DNA of 64,000 nucleotides from Paenibacillus albiflavus (GCF_004344915.1 NZ_SKFG01000012.1:1-64000), one strand, 5' to 3'. Shown: positions 28,328 to 37,738, numbered from the stretch's first letter. Numbers and translations are program-made. Notes: generated by a model from the letters alone, not told the origin.

Positions 28328-29779
28328 TTAGTTTACTTTAATCTGATTGAAGAATTTCTCCTGCACAAGCTTAGCTGCTGCTTCTAGCTGCGCCTTCGGA
28401 TCCGCATCTTTTTTGGAGAATACCTCCTGAACAACATTGGTCATCGTTGCATAGTAATCCTGTGTATTAAACTGTGCTTCTGGCTTACCATCCCAAAGTG
28501 TTGTAATCTTCGGATCATATTGATACACGTTATCATACTTGTTGTACAGCGCAGCAACCTTCTTACCGTATTCGGAATTGTCATTAAAGTATTGAATCAC
28601 CTGCGGTACGAAGTATTTATTGTCCTTCTTGCGTTGCTGGATGTTTTCTTCCAAAGAAGCCAGACCTTTATCTGAGAAGTAGTCGAATGTAGCATACTTA
28701 AATGCAATTTCCTGTTCATCCTTGGATGCATTCGGATTCACAACGAGGAAGTCTCCACCAAGAACGCCGGTATGCTTACCGCCCTTCTCCATTGCAGGCA
28801 TCGGATACACAAGCACATCAGCAGGCTTCATTCCACCCTGGTTCAGCGCTTGATCCACAGGACCATCCGGACCTGCAATAACCATAGCCGTTCTACCTTG
28901 CGCGAACGCGCCTACTGCATCGCCCCAACCTAATGCCCAATCCTGAGGAATCGCATTTGCTTCCCACTTCAAGCGATTGTAGAACGTCAACGCCTTCACA
29001 CCCGCATCCGAATTGAAGGTTGCCAGTACCTTACCACCGTCAATTTTTTGAATATCTCCACCTGCTTCAAACAAGAAGTTCGTCCAGTTCCAGCCTGATT
29101 CATTCCCTTTACCCATCGGCGCAATTCCTGAAATTCCTTTGCCTGGGTCAGCTACACCCTTAGCTGTATTCAGCATATCTTCCCATGTCCAGTCATAATC
29201 GGGAACAGGCACTTGCTTGTCATCAAGCATTTTCTTATTCACAACAGTTCCAGTTACATAGCCTTGTTGTGCGATGCCGTATACTTTGCCATTAATTTTG
29301 AATTGATCCTGCAAGATCGGATTCATTTGATCCTTGAATTCATAGCTGTTGAATAAATCCGTAATATCAGCTGCCCAGCCTCTTTCAGCCAGGAACTTGC
29401 CCTCAGTTGCATAAGTATTGAACAAGGTAGGCGCTTCATTGGCACCCATTTTGATTCCGATCTCGTTCGGGTTGTATTGCCATTCACTTTTCACGATTTT
29501 GACATTCGGATATTTTTCGTTGAAGCGCTTGATCTTGTCATCTTCCAGCGCACGCCTCTCAACCAGATCCGGTGTTGGGTAGTAAATACTGATCGTAACG
29601 TTCTTCTTCGTAATATCATCTGTATTCTCTGCAGGAGGCGTTGCTGTTGCAGGTGCCGGAGTGCTAGGAGTAGTCGTTGCAGCAGGAGCCTTACTTGCAG
29701 CTTCTTCTTTGTTCGAACATGCTGCAAATAGTCCAATGAAGACGATAAGACATAGCAGAATGACGGATAACTTTCTCAT
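28328..29779 (-). CDS. Sugar ABC transporter substrate-binding lipoprotein
   Basis: A 483-aa extracellular binding protein of the CUT1 type. A lipoprotein signal ends at Cys21 (LFAAC), followed by a low-complexity A/P/T linker (about 25-55). The mature part begins KNVTISIYYPTPDLVERRAL, with the WTWEDMLNTAKGVADPG segment and the WALGWGDAVGAFAQGRTAMVIAGP segment usual in family 1 solute-binding proteins. AAAGGGG precedes the ATG. It follows two permease genes. The ligand is unknown; an oligosaccharide matching the downstream glycosidase is likely. Confidence 0.92.
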   Translation of the reverse strand: MRKLSVILLCLIVFIGLFAACSNKEEAASKAPAATTTPSTPAPATATPPAENTDDITKKNVTISIYYPTPDLVERRALEDDKIKRFNEKYPNVKIVKSEWQYNPNEIGIKMGANEAPTLFNTYATEGKFLAERGWAADITDLFNSYEFKDQMNPILQDQFKINGKVYGIAQQGYVTGTVVNKKMLDDKQVPVPDYDWTWEDMLNTAKGVADPGKGISGIAPMGKGNESGWNWTNFLFEAGGDIQKIDGGKVLATFNSDAGVKALTFYNRLKWEANAIPQDWALGWGDAVGAFAQGRTAMVIAGPDGPVDQALNQGGMKPADVLVYPMPAMEKGGKHTGVLGGDFLVVNPNASKDEQEIAFKYATFDYFSDKGLASLEENIQQRKKDNKYFVPQVIQYFNDNSEYGKKVAALYNKYDNVYQYDPKITTLWDGKPEAQFNTQDYYATMTNVVQEVFSKKDADPKAQLEAAAKLVQEKFFNQIKVN

Positions 29780-29902
29780 GGATATTTTCCCCTTTTCAAC
29801 AAAAATTTGGTTACACGCTCATCATAATGGAGACGCTTTCGGAGTTCGATGTGTAAATCTATTCCCTTCATGTGCAGGTCTACGATTTCAACATTAAGCA
29901 GC

Positions 29903-30772
29903 CTATCCTTTTACACCACCAAGCTGTATTCCGCGCATGATAAACTTTTGGAATACGAAGAAAACAACAATTGGCGGGATCATTACCATCGATAGAATAG
30001 CAAACTTGATATTCGTATCCAGCCTGCGAACATTAATGATGTAGTTATAAACCGCTGTTGAAAGCGGAATTTTGTTGTCACCGTGCATAACAAGAGATGG
30101 CCAGAACCATTCGTTCCAAGAGGTCGAGAACACAAAAATCGCCAAAGTCGAGAAGATTGGAACTGATAGCGGCAATGCAATTCGGTAGAAGCTTTTCCAC
30201 TCAGATGCACCATCCATCCTGGCTGCTTCGAACAAATCCTGACTTAAGTTATCAAAGAAGCTTTTGAGCAACAGCAAGTAGAACGCATTGGCTCCCGCTG
30301 ACAGCCAGAATGCTTGGAACGTATTGAGTAATCCTAAATCCTTCAGGTTAATAAAGTTCGGAATGATGTAGGTCGTAGGTGGAATGAACAGTGTGACTAG
30401 GAAAAATACATAAATTCCTCTTTTAAACGGTACATTCAATCTTGATAAGCTAAATGATGATAAACCAAGCACAACAACCGTCACAAGCATATTCCCTGCA
30501 AAAATGAACAGCGTATTGCGCAGAAATAATGGCAGCTTCACATAATTCCAGCCTTTATCATAATTCTGCCATTGCATAGATTCGGGCAATAAATGCGGAG
30601 GGAATGAATTCACCTCTACGTTCGTCTTCAAACCGTTAAAGAAGGTAACCGCAATCGGATATAGCATCGACAGTGCCATGAGCGTAATGACTAGCACCAT
30701 CACGCCATAGATGATGCGATTCATAGGCTTCTGCAAATCGTATCGAGATAAGATTCCGCGTTCTTTGTGCAT
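29903..30772 (-). CDS. Sugar ABC transporter permease (MalG/CarB type)
   Basis: A 289-aa inner-membrane subunit with six hydrophobic segments. The permease EAA loop reads EAARMDGASEWKSFYRIALPLSVP near residue 190-215, where it docks on the ATPase. The C-terminus FVFQKFIMRGIQLGGVKG is typical of this group. The frame stays open to 30889, but AAGGAGGAG precedes ATG 30772, one base after the upstream permease stop, so the two are tightly coupled. No ATPase gene is in the locus; a shared MsmX-like ATPase elsewhere is the usual solution in this lineage. Confidence 0.93.
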   Translation of the reverse strand: MHKERGILSRYDLQKPMNRIIYGVMVLVITLMALSMLYPIAVTFFNGLKTNVEVNSFPPHLLPESMQWQNYDKGWNYVKLPLFLRNTLFIFAGNMLVTVVVLGLSSFSLSRLNVPFKRGIYVFFLVTLFIPPTTYIIPNFINLKDLGLLNTFQAFWLSAGANAFYLLLLKSFFDNLSQDLFEAARMDGASEWKSFYRIALPLSVPIFSTLAIFVFSTSWNEWFWPSLVMHGDNKIPLSTAVYNYIINVRRLDTNIKFAILSMVMIPPIVVFFVFQKFIMRGIQLGGVKG

Positions 30773-30773
30773 C

Positions 30774-31700
30774 TTAGTTCTCCTCCTTATTCGACAATCG
30801 ATATTGAAGGAAAGCCAAACCGCCCAGAACGACGAATAGAAGGACACCAAGCGCAGATGCCGCGCCATAATCGAGTCTCGTAAAGGCATATTTCACAATG
30901 AGCAGCGCATACGTCAGCGTAGCGTTGTTCGGTCCGCCATCCAGCATCGCTCGTTGTGACTGGAACCCTTGAGAGGTTGCGATTAGCTGTAAAATGAGCA
31001 TCAAAATAATCAAATTGCGAATCGATGGCAGCGTAATATATTTGATTCGATGCCATACACCCGCTCCATCGATTTCGGCAGCCTCATACCAATCTCTAGG
31101 AATACTCATGATCGCCGCTAAATAAATCAACATCGCCGATCCAAATTGCTGCCATGTTTCCATCAGCACGATCGAGAACATCGACCACTTCGTATCCGTC
31201 ATGAAAGAGATCATGTTGCCGCCAAGCTGCGTAATCGTTGCATTGATCGGACCGACTGGATCGTAAATCCACCTCCATAAGCCGTAAAGCACCACAACGG
31301 GAATTACATTCGGCAAGTATGCCGCAACTCTTGCTAATCCTTGAAATCTCTTCAGCTCCGAGATCGCAATAGCAAACAGAATCGGCACCCAGAAACCCAT
31401 AGCGATACATAATAGGATGTAATAGAGCGTGTTCTTGACGGAGATCCAAAGTTCCTCATCCTGCAGAATAGTTCGGTAATTATCAAATCCGACGAAGCTA
31501 TCGCCTTTGACAAAATCCACATGATAAAAGCTATACACAAAGCCTTTAACAATCGGCATCCACAGGAACAAGAAGAAAATCACGACCGCTGGGAGCAGGA
31601 ACATGTAGCCCCAGAAGTGTTTGCGCAATTGCACCATGAACCGCGATTTGAGCTTAACAGGCATCGGATGCGGATCGATTGGCATTGTAGATTGGTTCAT
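30774..31700 (-). CDS. Sugar ABC transporter permease (MalF/LacF type)
   Basis: A 308-aa permease with six hydrophobic segments after a polar N-terminus of about 30 residues. The EAA loop is EAAEIDGAGVWHRIKYITLPSIR near 205-228. GAGGGA lies 7 nt before ATG 31700; a more upstream ATG at 31715 lies inside that signal and was rejected. It is the first transport gene after the regulator pair and ends one base before the next permease. With its partner and the lipoprotein it forms a CUT1 importer for an unknown glycan. Confidence 0.93.
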   Translation of the reverse strand: MNQSTMPIDPHPMPVKLKSRFMVQLRKHFWGYMFLLPAVVIFFLFLWMPIVKGFVYSFYHVDFVKGDSFVGFDNYRTILQDEELWISVKNTLYYILLCIAMGFWVPILFAIAISELKRFQGLARVAAYLPNVIPVVVLYGLWRWIYDPVGPINATITQLGGNMISFMTDTKWSMFSIVLMETWQQFGSAMLIYLAAIMSIPRDWYEAAEIDGAGVWHRIKYITLPSIRNLIILMLILQLIATSQGFQSQRAMLDGGPNNATLTYALLIVKYAFTRLDYGAASALGVLLFVVLGGLAFLQYRLSNKEEN

Positions 31701-31805
31701 CTTAGCTTCCCTCATTCCATAAAGGTCACAATTTAGTTTTGCTTCTATTGTAAAAAAGCTGAGGAAAGCTGAACATGTGCAAATCTATGACGATCATGGG
31801 CATTC

Positions 31806-33128
31806 TTACTTCTTAAGTTCACTCGGGCTAATCCCGTAATATTTCTTGAAAATTTTGCTAAAATGCTCTGGCGATTCATATCCAACGCGATCGGCAATTT
31901 CATATCTGCGCATATCCGTCGTCATTATCAGCTTGCGACTTTCTTCCATCCGCAGTTTGATGACATATTCCCATAAGTTGTAGCCCGTATTCTTTTTAAA
32001 TAAATAACTCAAATAGTTTGGGCTCACATGATTACGCTGTGCGACCTCATTAAGCGTTAGCCCCTTCTGCATATAATTCTGATTGATGTAATCCTTCGCT
32101 TTATCCACGATCAAATTGTGCTGCTCCTGCATCTCCTCTTCTGTCGGTTCATGTGAATATAGACTCCAATTGTAATCGCCGTAATAGAACACAAAGTGAT
32201 CCTGATGCTTCCGATTCCACTGCATCGCTTTGCGTGCCTGTTCGGTAAGCACACTTAAGAACTCCGAGCCCTTCAGAATTTGACTTATCCCGACAACAGC
32301 TTGCAGCCCGATCGATTGATCAATATTAAAATGAATACTTCTCCCGATGATCTCCAATTGACTCATCTTGCTGAAGCTCGTATTCTCGTATTCGCTCTCG
32401 CTCCACTCCACAATCATGCAGATCTCTTGATCCGAGGAATAGAAAACCACATGGCGGCATTCCTCCGATAGCAATTCATCGATAATATTCAGCGCGGCAT
32501 ATTGAAACAGCGGATAATCACTTACAGCAATGACGCGCCGCTTGGATTCGTATTTAAGTCGGCATTTAATCACGGCAAAATAAGGACCCGTAAGCGAGGC
32601 TTCTCGAAGCCTGACAGCGTGACTTTCTCGATCAGAAGCGTTTGGCGCTGCTGTGATTAGTTGATTAAGTGCTGCCGTTCTCTCAGAATCTAGTTCCTGC
32701 ATATGAAAATTTTCTTGCAGCTCCGACATAAATGCGTCTGAATTCTGCACCTTCTTATCGATCTTCAGAAGAACATTGCGAACCGAATCGAGGAACTGCT
32801 CATTCTTGAATGGCTTGATCAAATAATCCTTGGCACCAAGCTGTAGCGCCATCTGCGCGTATTGAAACGTCTCGTGCGCCGAAATAATAATTGCTTGCAC
32901 CCAAGGCTTGATGATTTTGGCTTGCTGAATCAATTCAATTCCATTCATGTCCCCCATTTGAATATCGGTAATAAGCAGATCAATCTCTTCAATTCGAAGA
33001 TTATCAAGGGCTTCATAGGCATTATAGGCTGTATAGACATGACCGATGCTAAGACCTGAGGTTGCAAGCAAACTACCTAAACCTTTACAAATCAATGGTT
33101 CATCGTCGACGATTAAAATATTGAACAA
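31806..33128 (-). CDS. YesN-type response regulator (receiver + AraC HTH)
   Basis: A 440-aa cytoplasmic regulator. The receiver domain (1-120) has the phospho-acceptor Asp55 in LLITDIQMGDMNG and Lys in YLIKPFKNEQF. A central variable region (about 140-330) precedes a C-terminal AraC-type double HTH (about 340-440), with LTLNEVAQRNHVSPNYLSYLFKK and EIADRVGYESPEHFSKIFKK. The start is TTG, with GAGAGGG 7 nt upstream; no better ATG exists. It pairs with the kinase 26 bp upstream and most likely activates the transporter genes just downstream. Confidence 0.94.
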   Translation of the reverse strand: MFNILIVDDEPLICKGLGSLLATSGLSIGHVYTAYNAYEALDNLRIEEIDLLITDIQMGDMNGIELIQQAKIIKPWVQAIIISAHETFQYAQMALQLGAKDYLIKPFKNEQFLDSVRNVLLKIDKKVQNSDAFMSELQENFHMQELDSERTAALNQLITAAPNASDRESHAVRLREASLTGPYFAVIKCRLKYESKRRVIAVSDYPLFQYAALNIIDELLSEECRHVVFYSSDQEICMIVEWSESEYENTSFSKMSQLEIIGRSIHFNIDQSIGLQAVVGISQILKGSEFLSVLTEQARKAMQWNRKHQDHFVFYYGDYNWSLYSHEPTEEEMQEQHNLIVDKAKDYINQNYMQKGLTLNEVAQRNHVSPNYLSYLFKKNTGYNLWEYVIKLRMEESRKLIMTTDMRRYEIADRVGYESPEHFSKIFKKYYGISPSELKK

Positions 33129-33153
33129 TAGAAATCCCTCTCTTCTTGATTGA

Positions 33154-34950
33154 TTATTCAGATTTGATCACAATTGGCAAAAGAACGGTCACAACTGTTC
33201 CTCCTGCCTCACGCTTTGCATATGTAATGCCATACCTTTGCCCGAAATGCAATTGAATCCGCTGATGCACATTGCGAATGCCATATCCGACCTTCGAATC
33301 CCCTTGTTCCGCATATAAGAGCTTCGCTATTGCTTCATAATTGACTTCCTTATAACCGTTATCCTCAATCGTAAGAATAATTTCATCCTTGCCGCGGAAA
33401 GATGTAATCCGAATTTGTCCATCTTCCCCCATATGCCTGACCCCATGTATGATTGCATTCTCAATTAGCGGCTGAAGGGTAACCTTAGGAATTAGATTAT
33501 TTAGCACCTCATCCGCAATCTGCCATTCCACCTCAAAATCATATTCATATCGTTTCTGCTGCAGTCTTGTATACGAGAGCGCATGCGTTAATTCATCCTC
33601 AAGCGTTATTAACTCATTGCCTCTGCTTAATCCAATTTTCATAATTTGCGATAGTTCCTTAATCATATCCGCAGTTTCGGATTGACCTTCCATTGAACTC
33701 TTCCAATAAATACTCTCCAGCGTATTGTAGAGCAAATGAGGATTGATCTGCTGGTAAAGCAGCTGCAATTGCGATTCCTTCTGCTTGATATCCATCAGAT
33801 ACTTATCATGAATCAAAAGATTAAGGCGCTTAGCCATCTCATTAATGGCGATCATCAGCTCGCCTACCTCATCATTACGCTGCTTCCCCGGCAATCTGGG
33901 AATCGCATTACCCGGCTCGTAGGAGCGGACAAATACCGCCATCTTCTCCAATGGATGCATAATTGAGCGCCAGAAATATAACATAATAATCAAGCCAAGA
34001 ATGAAATAGACGATCGAAATGAATTGAATGACACCTTTGAGTCCGTTCTGTTTCTGCAAGATAGAATCAACTGGCACCTTATAGATCAGCTTCTGTCCTA
34101 GAAAAGCGTCATAACTCACCACATAGATTGCGCCACCTGAAACCACATGGAATGTGCCAACTGAGCTTTCTTCTCCATCAGGATTTGCAGGCAAATGGAT
34201 CGTCGAGCCAATGCTCGCATTCGTCGAAGCCAGCACCTGATTATCCCAATTCGTGAAATAGATCTCACCGCTCGGCAAGGATACCGTCTGGAAGGATTCC
34301 TCGATTTTCTTCTCCATATTCGTAACGACAAGTACGCCGATCGCTTCGTTTCCTCTATAAATATTCGTAATTCCTTGAATGTAAGCAAGCGACCGTTCGT
34401 CTTGAAATGGTCCGTACTTATCGATGACCTTAAGATAACTTCTGCCCCTATTGGTTATCGCATCATCAAACCACAGCGGCTTACTCGAATCCGATAGGAA
34501 ATACATCCCTCTTCGTTTGAACGAAGAAGGTTCCTTGGTTACAAATGAATAGTAATTTTGTGGATCGTAGACGAACATCGAATAATAGACCGCCTGTCTC
34601 CCATCCATCCCTAATGAATAATTCGCCAGCAGCTTATCCATCTCGGAAAATTGCTTAACACGATCGTACACCGTATCATGCTCGCCCGGAATTAGACTCT
34701 GTGTAATCGAATTTAGAATAATCGTCGTCACGATTTTCTTAATGGCATCCAAATCTCGGTTAATTAACATAACATTCTGTTTATTCAGTTCGATATAAGC
34801 ATTCGTCACATGATCCTGCATAATCTGACTCGTCTGCATATTCCCGTACCAATTCAGCAGGAACATCGGACCGAACATTACGAAAAACAAAAGAATCAGC
34901 TGATGCTTTAATTTGATCTTGGTTACTGGATTATGAACGCCCGTTCTCAA
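33154..34950 (-). CDS. YesM-type sensor histidine kinase
   Basis: About 598 aa. A membrane helix near the N-terminus (LKHQLILLFFVMFGPMFLLNW) is followed by a large extracytoplasmic sensor, a second helix (about residues 295-320) and a HAMP domain. The His_kinase block carries LLYQQINPHLLYNTLESIYW (His in the motif). The HATPase domain has LIENAIIHGVRHMG and VGYGIRNVHQRIQLHFG. The start is uncertain: GAGGGG lies 7 nt before TTG 34950, while ATG 34983 and TTG 34992 lack a signal. It probably senses an extracellular sugar and signals to the following regulator. Confidence 0.9.
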   Translation of the reverse strand: MRTGVHNPVTKIKLKHQLILLFFVMFGPMFLLNWYGNMQTSQIMQDHVTNAYIELNKQNVMLINRDLDAIKKIVTTIILNSITQSLIPGEHDTVYDRVKQFSEMDKLLANYSLGMDGRQAVYYSMFVYDPQNYYSFVTKEPSSFKRRGMYFLSDSSKPLWFDDAITNRGRSYLKVIDKYGPFQDERSLAYIQGITNIYRGNEAIGVLVVTNMEKKIEESFQTVSLPSGEIYFTNWDNQVLASTNASIGSTIHLPANPDGEESSVGTFHVVSGGAIYVVSYDAFLGQKLIYKVPVDSILQKQNGLKGVIQFISIVYFILGLIIMLYFWRSIMHPLEKMAVFVRSYEPGNAIPRLPGKQRNDEVGELMIAINEMAKRLNLLIHDKYLMDIKQKESQLQLLYQQINPHLLYNTLESIYWKSSMEGQSETADMIKELSQIMKIGLSRGNELITLEDELTHALSYTRLQQKRYEYDFEVEWQIADEVLNNLIPKVTLQPLIENAIIHGVRHMGEDGQIRITSFRGKDEIILTIEDNGYKEVNYEAIAKLLYAEQGDSKVGYGIRNVHQRIQLHFGQRYGITYAKREAGGTVVTVLLPIVIKSE

Positions 34951-35071
34951 CCTCGCACCCCTCACAATAGAAGATAAAACCATTTTATACAAAATAAATA
35001 AGATTGCATATCATCTCCGTTGGAATGCTAACGATCTAAAAAATTCATTTTATAATTTTCTGAAAAATGTA

Positions 35072-35101
35072 TTGACAATGATAACCAATTAATAATATTA
35101 T
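35072..35101 (+). promoter_or_regulatory. Sigma-A-like promoter for the small paralogue pair
   Basis: A perfect TTGACA at 35072-35077 and a TATTAT at 35096-35101 are separated by 18 bp and point at the two small genes, the first of which starts 125 bp downstream. The stretch from 34951 to 35225 is otherwise AT-rich and non-coding. Confidence 0.55.
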
Positions 35102-35225
35102 ATGAGTAAGAAAAGTTGACTGTGTAAATTTTAGACGATGTGTAATAATAGTAATACAGTTATAAAATTTTACCTTCAAACATTCCGAATGTTAAAAACA
35201 CAATTTGAAAGGGGTACGATTCAAT

Positions 35226-35477
35226 ATGAATTGGTACACAATGGAAAGCATTGCAGTCCATGATCAAGCTGAGGTAACGCGCCACGCCAAGGAACAATGG
35301 AAGTTCATGCCGATCTTCAAGACAAAGCGCTCACAAGTAAGTGGGAAAGATTCTACTAAGCTAGCCGTTCAAGCTCTTCAGGAAATGCTCGAATCCGATA
35401 ACGCGGAGCTCAGATTGCGTGCAGCAGACATTATTCTCAAGCACTCAAGCAAGAACAATGTTAATGCAATTGCTTAA
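35226..35477 (+). CDS. Small hypothetical protein, paralogue 1 of a tandem pair
   Basis: An 83-aa soluble protein beginning MNWYTMESIAVHDQAEVTRH and ending with a helix that contains RLRAADIILKHSSK. AAAGGGG lies 11 nt before the ATG; an upstream in-frame start at 35205 lies before the Shine-Dalgarno and was rejected. It shares N-terminal (NWYTMESIA...HAKEQWKF) and C-terminal (RLRAADIILKHS) blocks with the next gene, and the leader GGGGTACGAT is conserved too. The middle is charged and probably helical. I do not recognise the family. The pair is divergent from the carbohydrate kinase/regulator operon. Confidence 0.8.
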   Translation: MNWYTMESIAVHDQAEVTRHAKEQWKFMPIFKTKRSQVSGKDSTKLAVQALQEMLESDNAELRLRAADIILKHSSKNNVNAIA

Positions 35478-35528
35478 TTTAGCACTTAACTATTAAAAAC
35501 ATGAATTGAATGAGAGGGGTACGATAAT

Positions 35529-35735
35529 ATGGATTGGTACACAAACGAAAGCATCGCTATGATCAATCAAGCCAGAATTGAACATCATGCGAAGGAGCAA
35601 TGGAAATTCAAGACTTGGCTACAAAGCAGGAAAAACTTGCTCCATTCCGATCAAGCAAGACTTAAATCCCAAGCGGTAGATGTCATCAACAAACACTCGG
35701 TTACCCGTGAATCGAAGATGACTCTTACTAGTTAA
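35529..35735 (+). CDS. Small hypothetical protein, paralogue 2 of a tandem pair
   Basis: A 68-aa protein, MDWYTNESIAMINQARIEHH at the N-terminus and LKSQAVDVINKHS near the end. It is clearly related to the gene 52 bp upstream, but shorter in the middle. GAGAGGGG precedes the ATG, and the bases around both starts (GGGGTACGAT) are shared, so the duplication included the translation signal. No membrane segment or cysteine. Function unknown. Confidence 0.78.
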   Translation: MDWYTNESIAMINQARIEHHAKEQWKFKTWLQSRKNLLHSDQARLKSQAVDVINKHSVTRESKMTLTS

Positions 35736-35768
35736 GCCTATGAACAATAACCAATTACATGCAGAGCA

Positions 35769-35858
35769 CAAGAAGAAACGAGTTAACCGTCTTTATATGA
35801 CGGATACGTTTCTTAAGGTGATACTTAAAATTTATAAGCTTAAAATTATAAATTCTAT
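35769..35858 (-). repeat. Double-hairpin dispersed repeat, copy D
   Basis: Reverse-strand copy. The outer hairpin is AAGAAACG / CGTTTCTT with an inner CCGTC / GACGG stem; the other hairpin is AGAATTTAT / ATAAATTTT. It lies immediately after the tandem small genes. It is the most diverged copy in the first hairpin's loop, but both stems are kept. Confidence 0.85.
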
Positions 35859-35865
35859 ATCACGC

Positions 35866-35921
35866 ATAAAGACCGCCCTCCCTATCTGATTAATCAGATT
35901 AAAGAGAACGGTCTTTTTATT
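35866..35921 (+). terminator. Terminator after the small paralogue pair
   Basis: AAAGACCG / CGGTCTTT outer stem around an inner CTGATTAATCAG palindrome, with a TTTTTATTG tail on the forward strand. Confidence 0.8.
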
Positions 35922-35936
35922 GTGCATCTATAATAG

Positions 35937-35967
35937 CCAAAAAGCTGACGATTCATCATCAGCTTCC
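35937..35967 (-). terminator. Terminator for the 102-aa gene
   Basis: AAGCTGA / TCAGCTT stem followed by TTTTTGG on the reverse strand, 14 nt past the stop codon. Confidence 0.8.
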
Positions 35968-35980
35968 AAACTTTCTAATT

Positions 35981-36289
35981 CTACTCAACCAATACAATTT
36001 TGAACACAGCATCTAATTTCTCTGGGTGCCTTTTCTTAAACGGCACTTTCACATCCCGTCCAAGCTCCTTAAAGAAAGCAATCGGATCGCATTGCACATT
36101 CTCCGCAGTCACTTTAAGAATCCCTTCTTCTACAATTTTCGTATTATCTTCCGCTGGAATAAAAACATCGATTGCATAATGCTTGGATAAAGTCTTGATG
36201 TAACGGGTAAAAATTTCAAGCAGCTCGTCATTCGTATAATTACCAATTGCTACCCGACCTTTATTCGTAAAGTTCAAGTTTATTCTCAT
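35981..36289 (-). CDS. Hypothetical protein
   Basis: A 102-aa soluble protein beginning MRINLNFTNKGRVAIGNYTN. It is mixed alpha/beta, rich in Lys/Glu, without membrane segments. AAAGGAG lies 11 nt before the ATG and a terminator follows, so it is a monocistronic real gene. I do not recognise the family. Its neighbours (small paralogues and a glycine-zipper protein) do not suggest a function. Confidence 0.75.
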   Translation of the reverse strand: MRINLNFTNKGRVAIGNYTNDELLEIFTRYIKTLSKHYAIDVFIPAEDNTKIVEEGILKVTAENVQCDPIAFFKELGRDVKVPFKKRHPEKLDAVFKIVLVE

Positions 36290-36532
36290 GATTCCATTGC
36301 TCCTTTGCTATATCTAGATATCGATCTCGGTGTAGTTAATGAGCAACTTCATTGAACAGTTATTCATCATTGAATCGATCACAGGAATGAATTAAAAATC
36401 AATTATGATTAGGTTTTGTTATGAAGTCATTTCTAATTCATTAGATAATCATAACATTATTCCTTTAAATTCGTCTATATCCGATAAATTCCACAAAATT
36501 TATGACACAAAAGATATACATTCTAGAGTACA
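36290..36532. other. AT-rich stretch without recognisable content
   Basis: No ORF with a ribosome binding site, no repeat shared with the rest of the window and no strong hairpin. It holds the promoter area of the 102-aa gene. Confidence 0.5.
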
Positions 36533-36561
36533 CAAAAAGCCCTTGCTTTTGCAAGGACTCT
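36533..36561 (-). terminator. Terminator after the glycine-zipper gene
   Basis: AGTCCTTGC / GCAAGGGCT stem with a 4-nt loop and TTTTTGTG on the reverse strand. Confidence 0.85.
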
Positions 36562-36594
36562 CTGCCTTATACATGCTAACTCATTGCAACAGAA

Positions 36595-36801
36595 TTACTC
36601 AGCGTCATCGGCACTATCATCCATGCTATCGCCAGCTTTATTGCCTAACGACGCACCTACAACTCCGCCTACAATCGTACCTACAGGACCTAGTACTGAA
36701 CCTACAGCAGCGCCAGCAGCACCGCCGCCAACTGTCCCAACCGCTTCTCCAGCATCTACGCCGGAATTATTATCCTTTTTATGTTCTGCGTTCTTAGCCA
36801 T
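36595..36801 (-). CDS. Small glycine-zipper protein
   Basis: A 68-aa protein with a polar Asp/Asn/Lys-rich start (MAKNAEHKKDNNSG) and end (DSMDDSADDAE). Between them lies a GxxxG-rich hydrophobic hairpin (about 20-55, with VGGGAAGAAVGSVLGPVGTI). Glycine zippers of this type insert in or associate with membranes. AAGGGAG lies before the ATG and a terminator follows. No signal peptide. Function unknown; stress- or spore-associated small proteins often look like this. Confidence 0.75.
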   Translation of the reverse strand: MAKNAEHKKDNNSGVDAGEAVGTVGGGAAGAAVGSVLGPVGTIVGGVVGASLGNKAGDSMDDSADDAE

Positions 36802-36934
36802 TCTTATGTCACTCCCTTATGTTGATATGAAGCTGCACTTGATGTCTGCCAGTACAGCCTCAAGCCTTATTTTGTCCTAAATATTGAATAAAGATGTGGG
36901 GGAATGTCACTAGAGGATCACTAAGCTAAATAGA

Positions 36935-37738
36935 TCACCGCGGTTTTACGGAAGATAAACTTTGCTCAAACATATCAATGATGGCAAGAAATCGTTCAGC
37001 TTCACGAAACACATGATCAGCTAACAAGGGGTGAATAATGCTCTTGATTCGACAAGACTCAATTAAATCTTTCGCCGTCTTTTTAAAGTCACGCAACGAT
37101 TTAACTGATACACGATTTTGATCCAAAAACTGATTAAGCATCGGCAATGTTTGTGATTGGGGTCGCATGGATTCTAGATCTCTTGCTTGGAATAACAATT
37201 GATCGAAATCGTTACTGAAATTGCGTGCTTGTTCAACTAACTGCCGCTCAGAAGGGTCAAGCAAATGTCCAATAAATTTGGCATGATCAGCCATGATTCG
37301 TAAGAAGAATACATTTTCATCAATGATCGCATCGGGTAGTGGCTCTAATTGTCCGCTATTAAGTTCGTTTAGACGGTTTCTAAAATAATTTGCTTCTCTA
37401 CTCGTATGGTCGATAAGTAAAGGAAAATTGTTGGCACCCGGCATTTTACAACTCAATACTAAACCTAATATCTTCCTCTTAAATGCCCAAATGTGAGTAG
37501 CCGCATTCTGGACTTCTACATTAAAACGGCGAATCTGTTCAGGATCTGTTCCAACTGTGAAGGCGTGTGATTGTCTTTCAATCCCTTCAAAAGTAGAATA
37601 AAATTGATTGGCTTCATTAATTAACTGTGTATCCTCACATCTAAACCCTAATTTGAGAAAAAGCGAATGTTCTTTCATAATGCGTGACCAAAATCGAATC
37701 TCATCTAGCGACCGTGCCACGAATGCATTTGACAACAA
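36935..37738 (-). CDS. DUF2935 family protein
   Basis: A 267-aa all-helical soluble protein with two repeated halves. The first begins EIRFWSRIMKEHSLFLKLGF near residue 12, the second ENVFFLRIMADHAKFIGHLL near 140; each half also has a conserved late His/Glu segment (HTSREANYFR, DHVFREAERF). This fits the DUF2935 ferritin-like helical-bundle family, whose histidines and glutamates may bind metal. The start is TTG; GGGGG lies 6-9 nt before two adjacent TTG codons, either of which may be used. Single gene. Function not established. Confidence 0.82.
   Translation of the reverse strand: MLSNAFVARSLDEIRFWSRIMKEHSLFLKLGFRCEDTQLINEANQFYSTFEGIERQSHAFTVGTDPEQIRRFNVEVQNAATHIWAFKRKILGLVLSCKMPGANNFPLLIDHTSREANYFRNRLNELNSGQLEPLPDAIIDENVFFLRIMADHAKFIGHLLDPSERQLVEQARNFSNDFDQLLFQARDLESMRPQSQTLPMLNQFLDQNRVSVKSLRDFKKTAKDLIESCRIKSIIHPLLADHVFREAERFLAIIDMFEQSLSSVKPR

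Noticed and set aside
35072-35095. Fur-box-like stretch in the small-gene promoter
   Set aside because: At least three mismatches to the 7-1-7 pattern and no iron-related neighbours.
36405-36880. Forward ORFs opposite the glycine-zipper gene
   Set aside because: Antisense shadows of low-complexity coding sequence, without ribosome binding sites.
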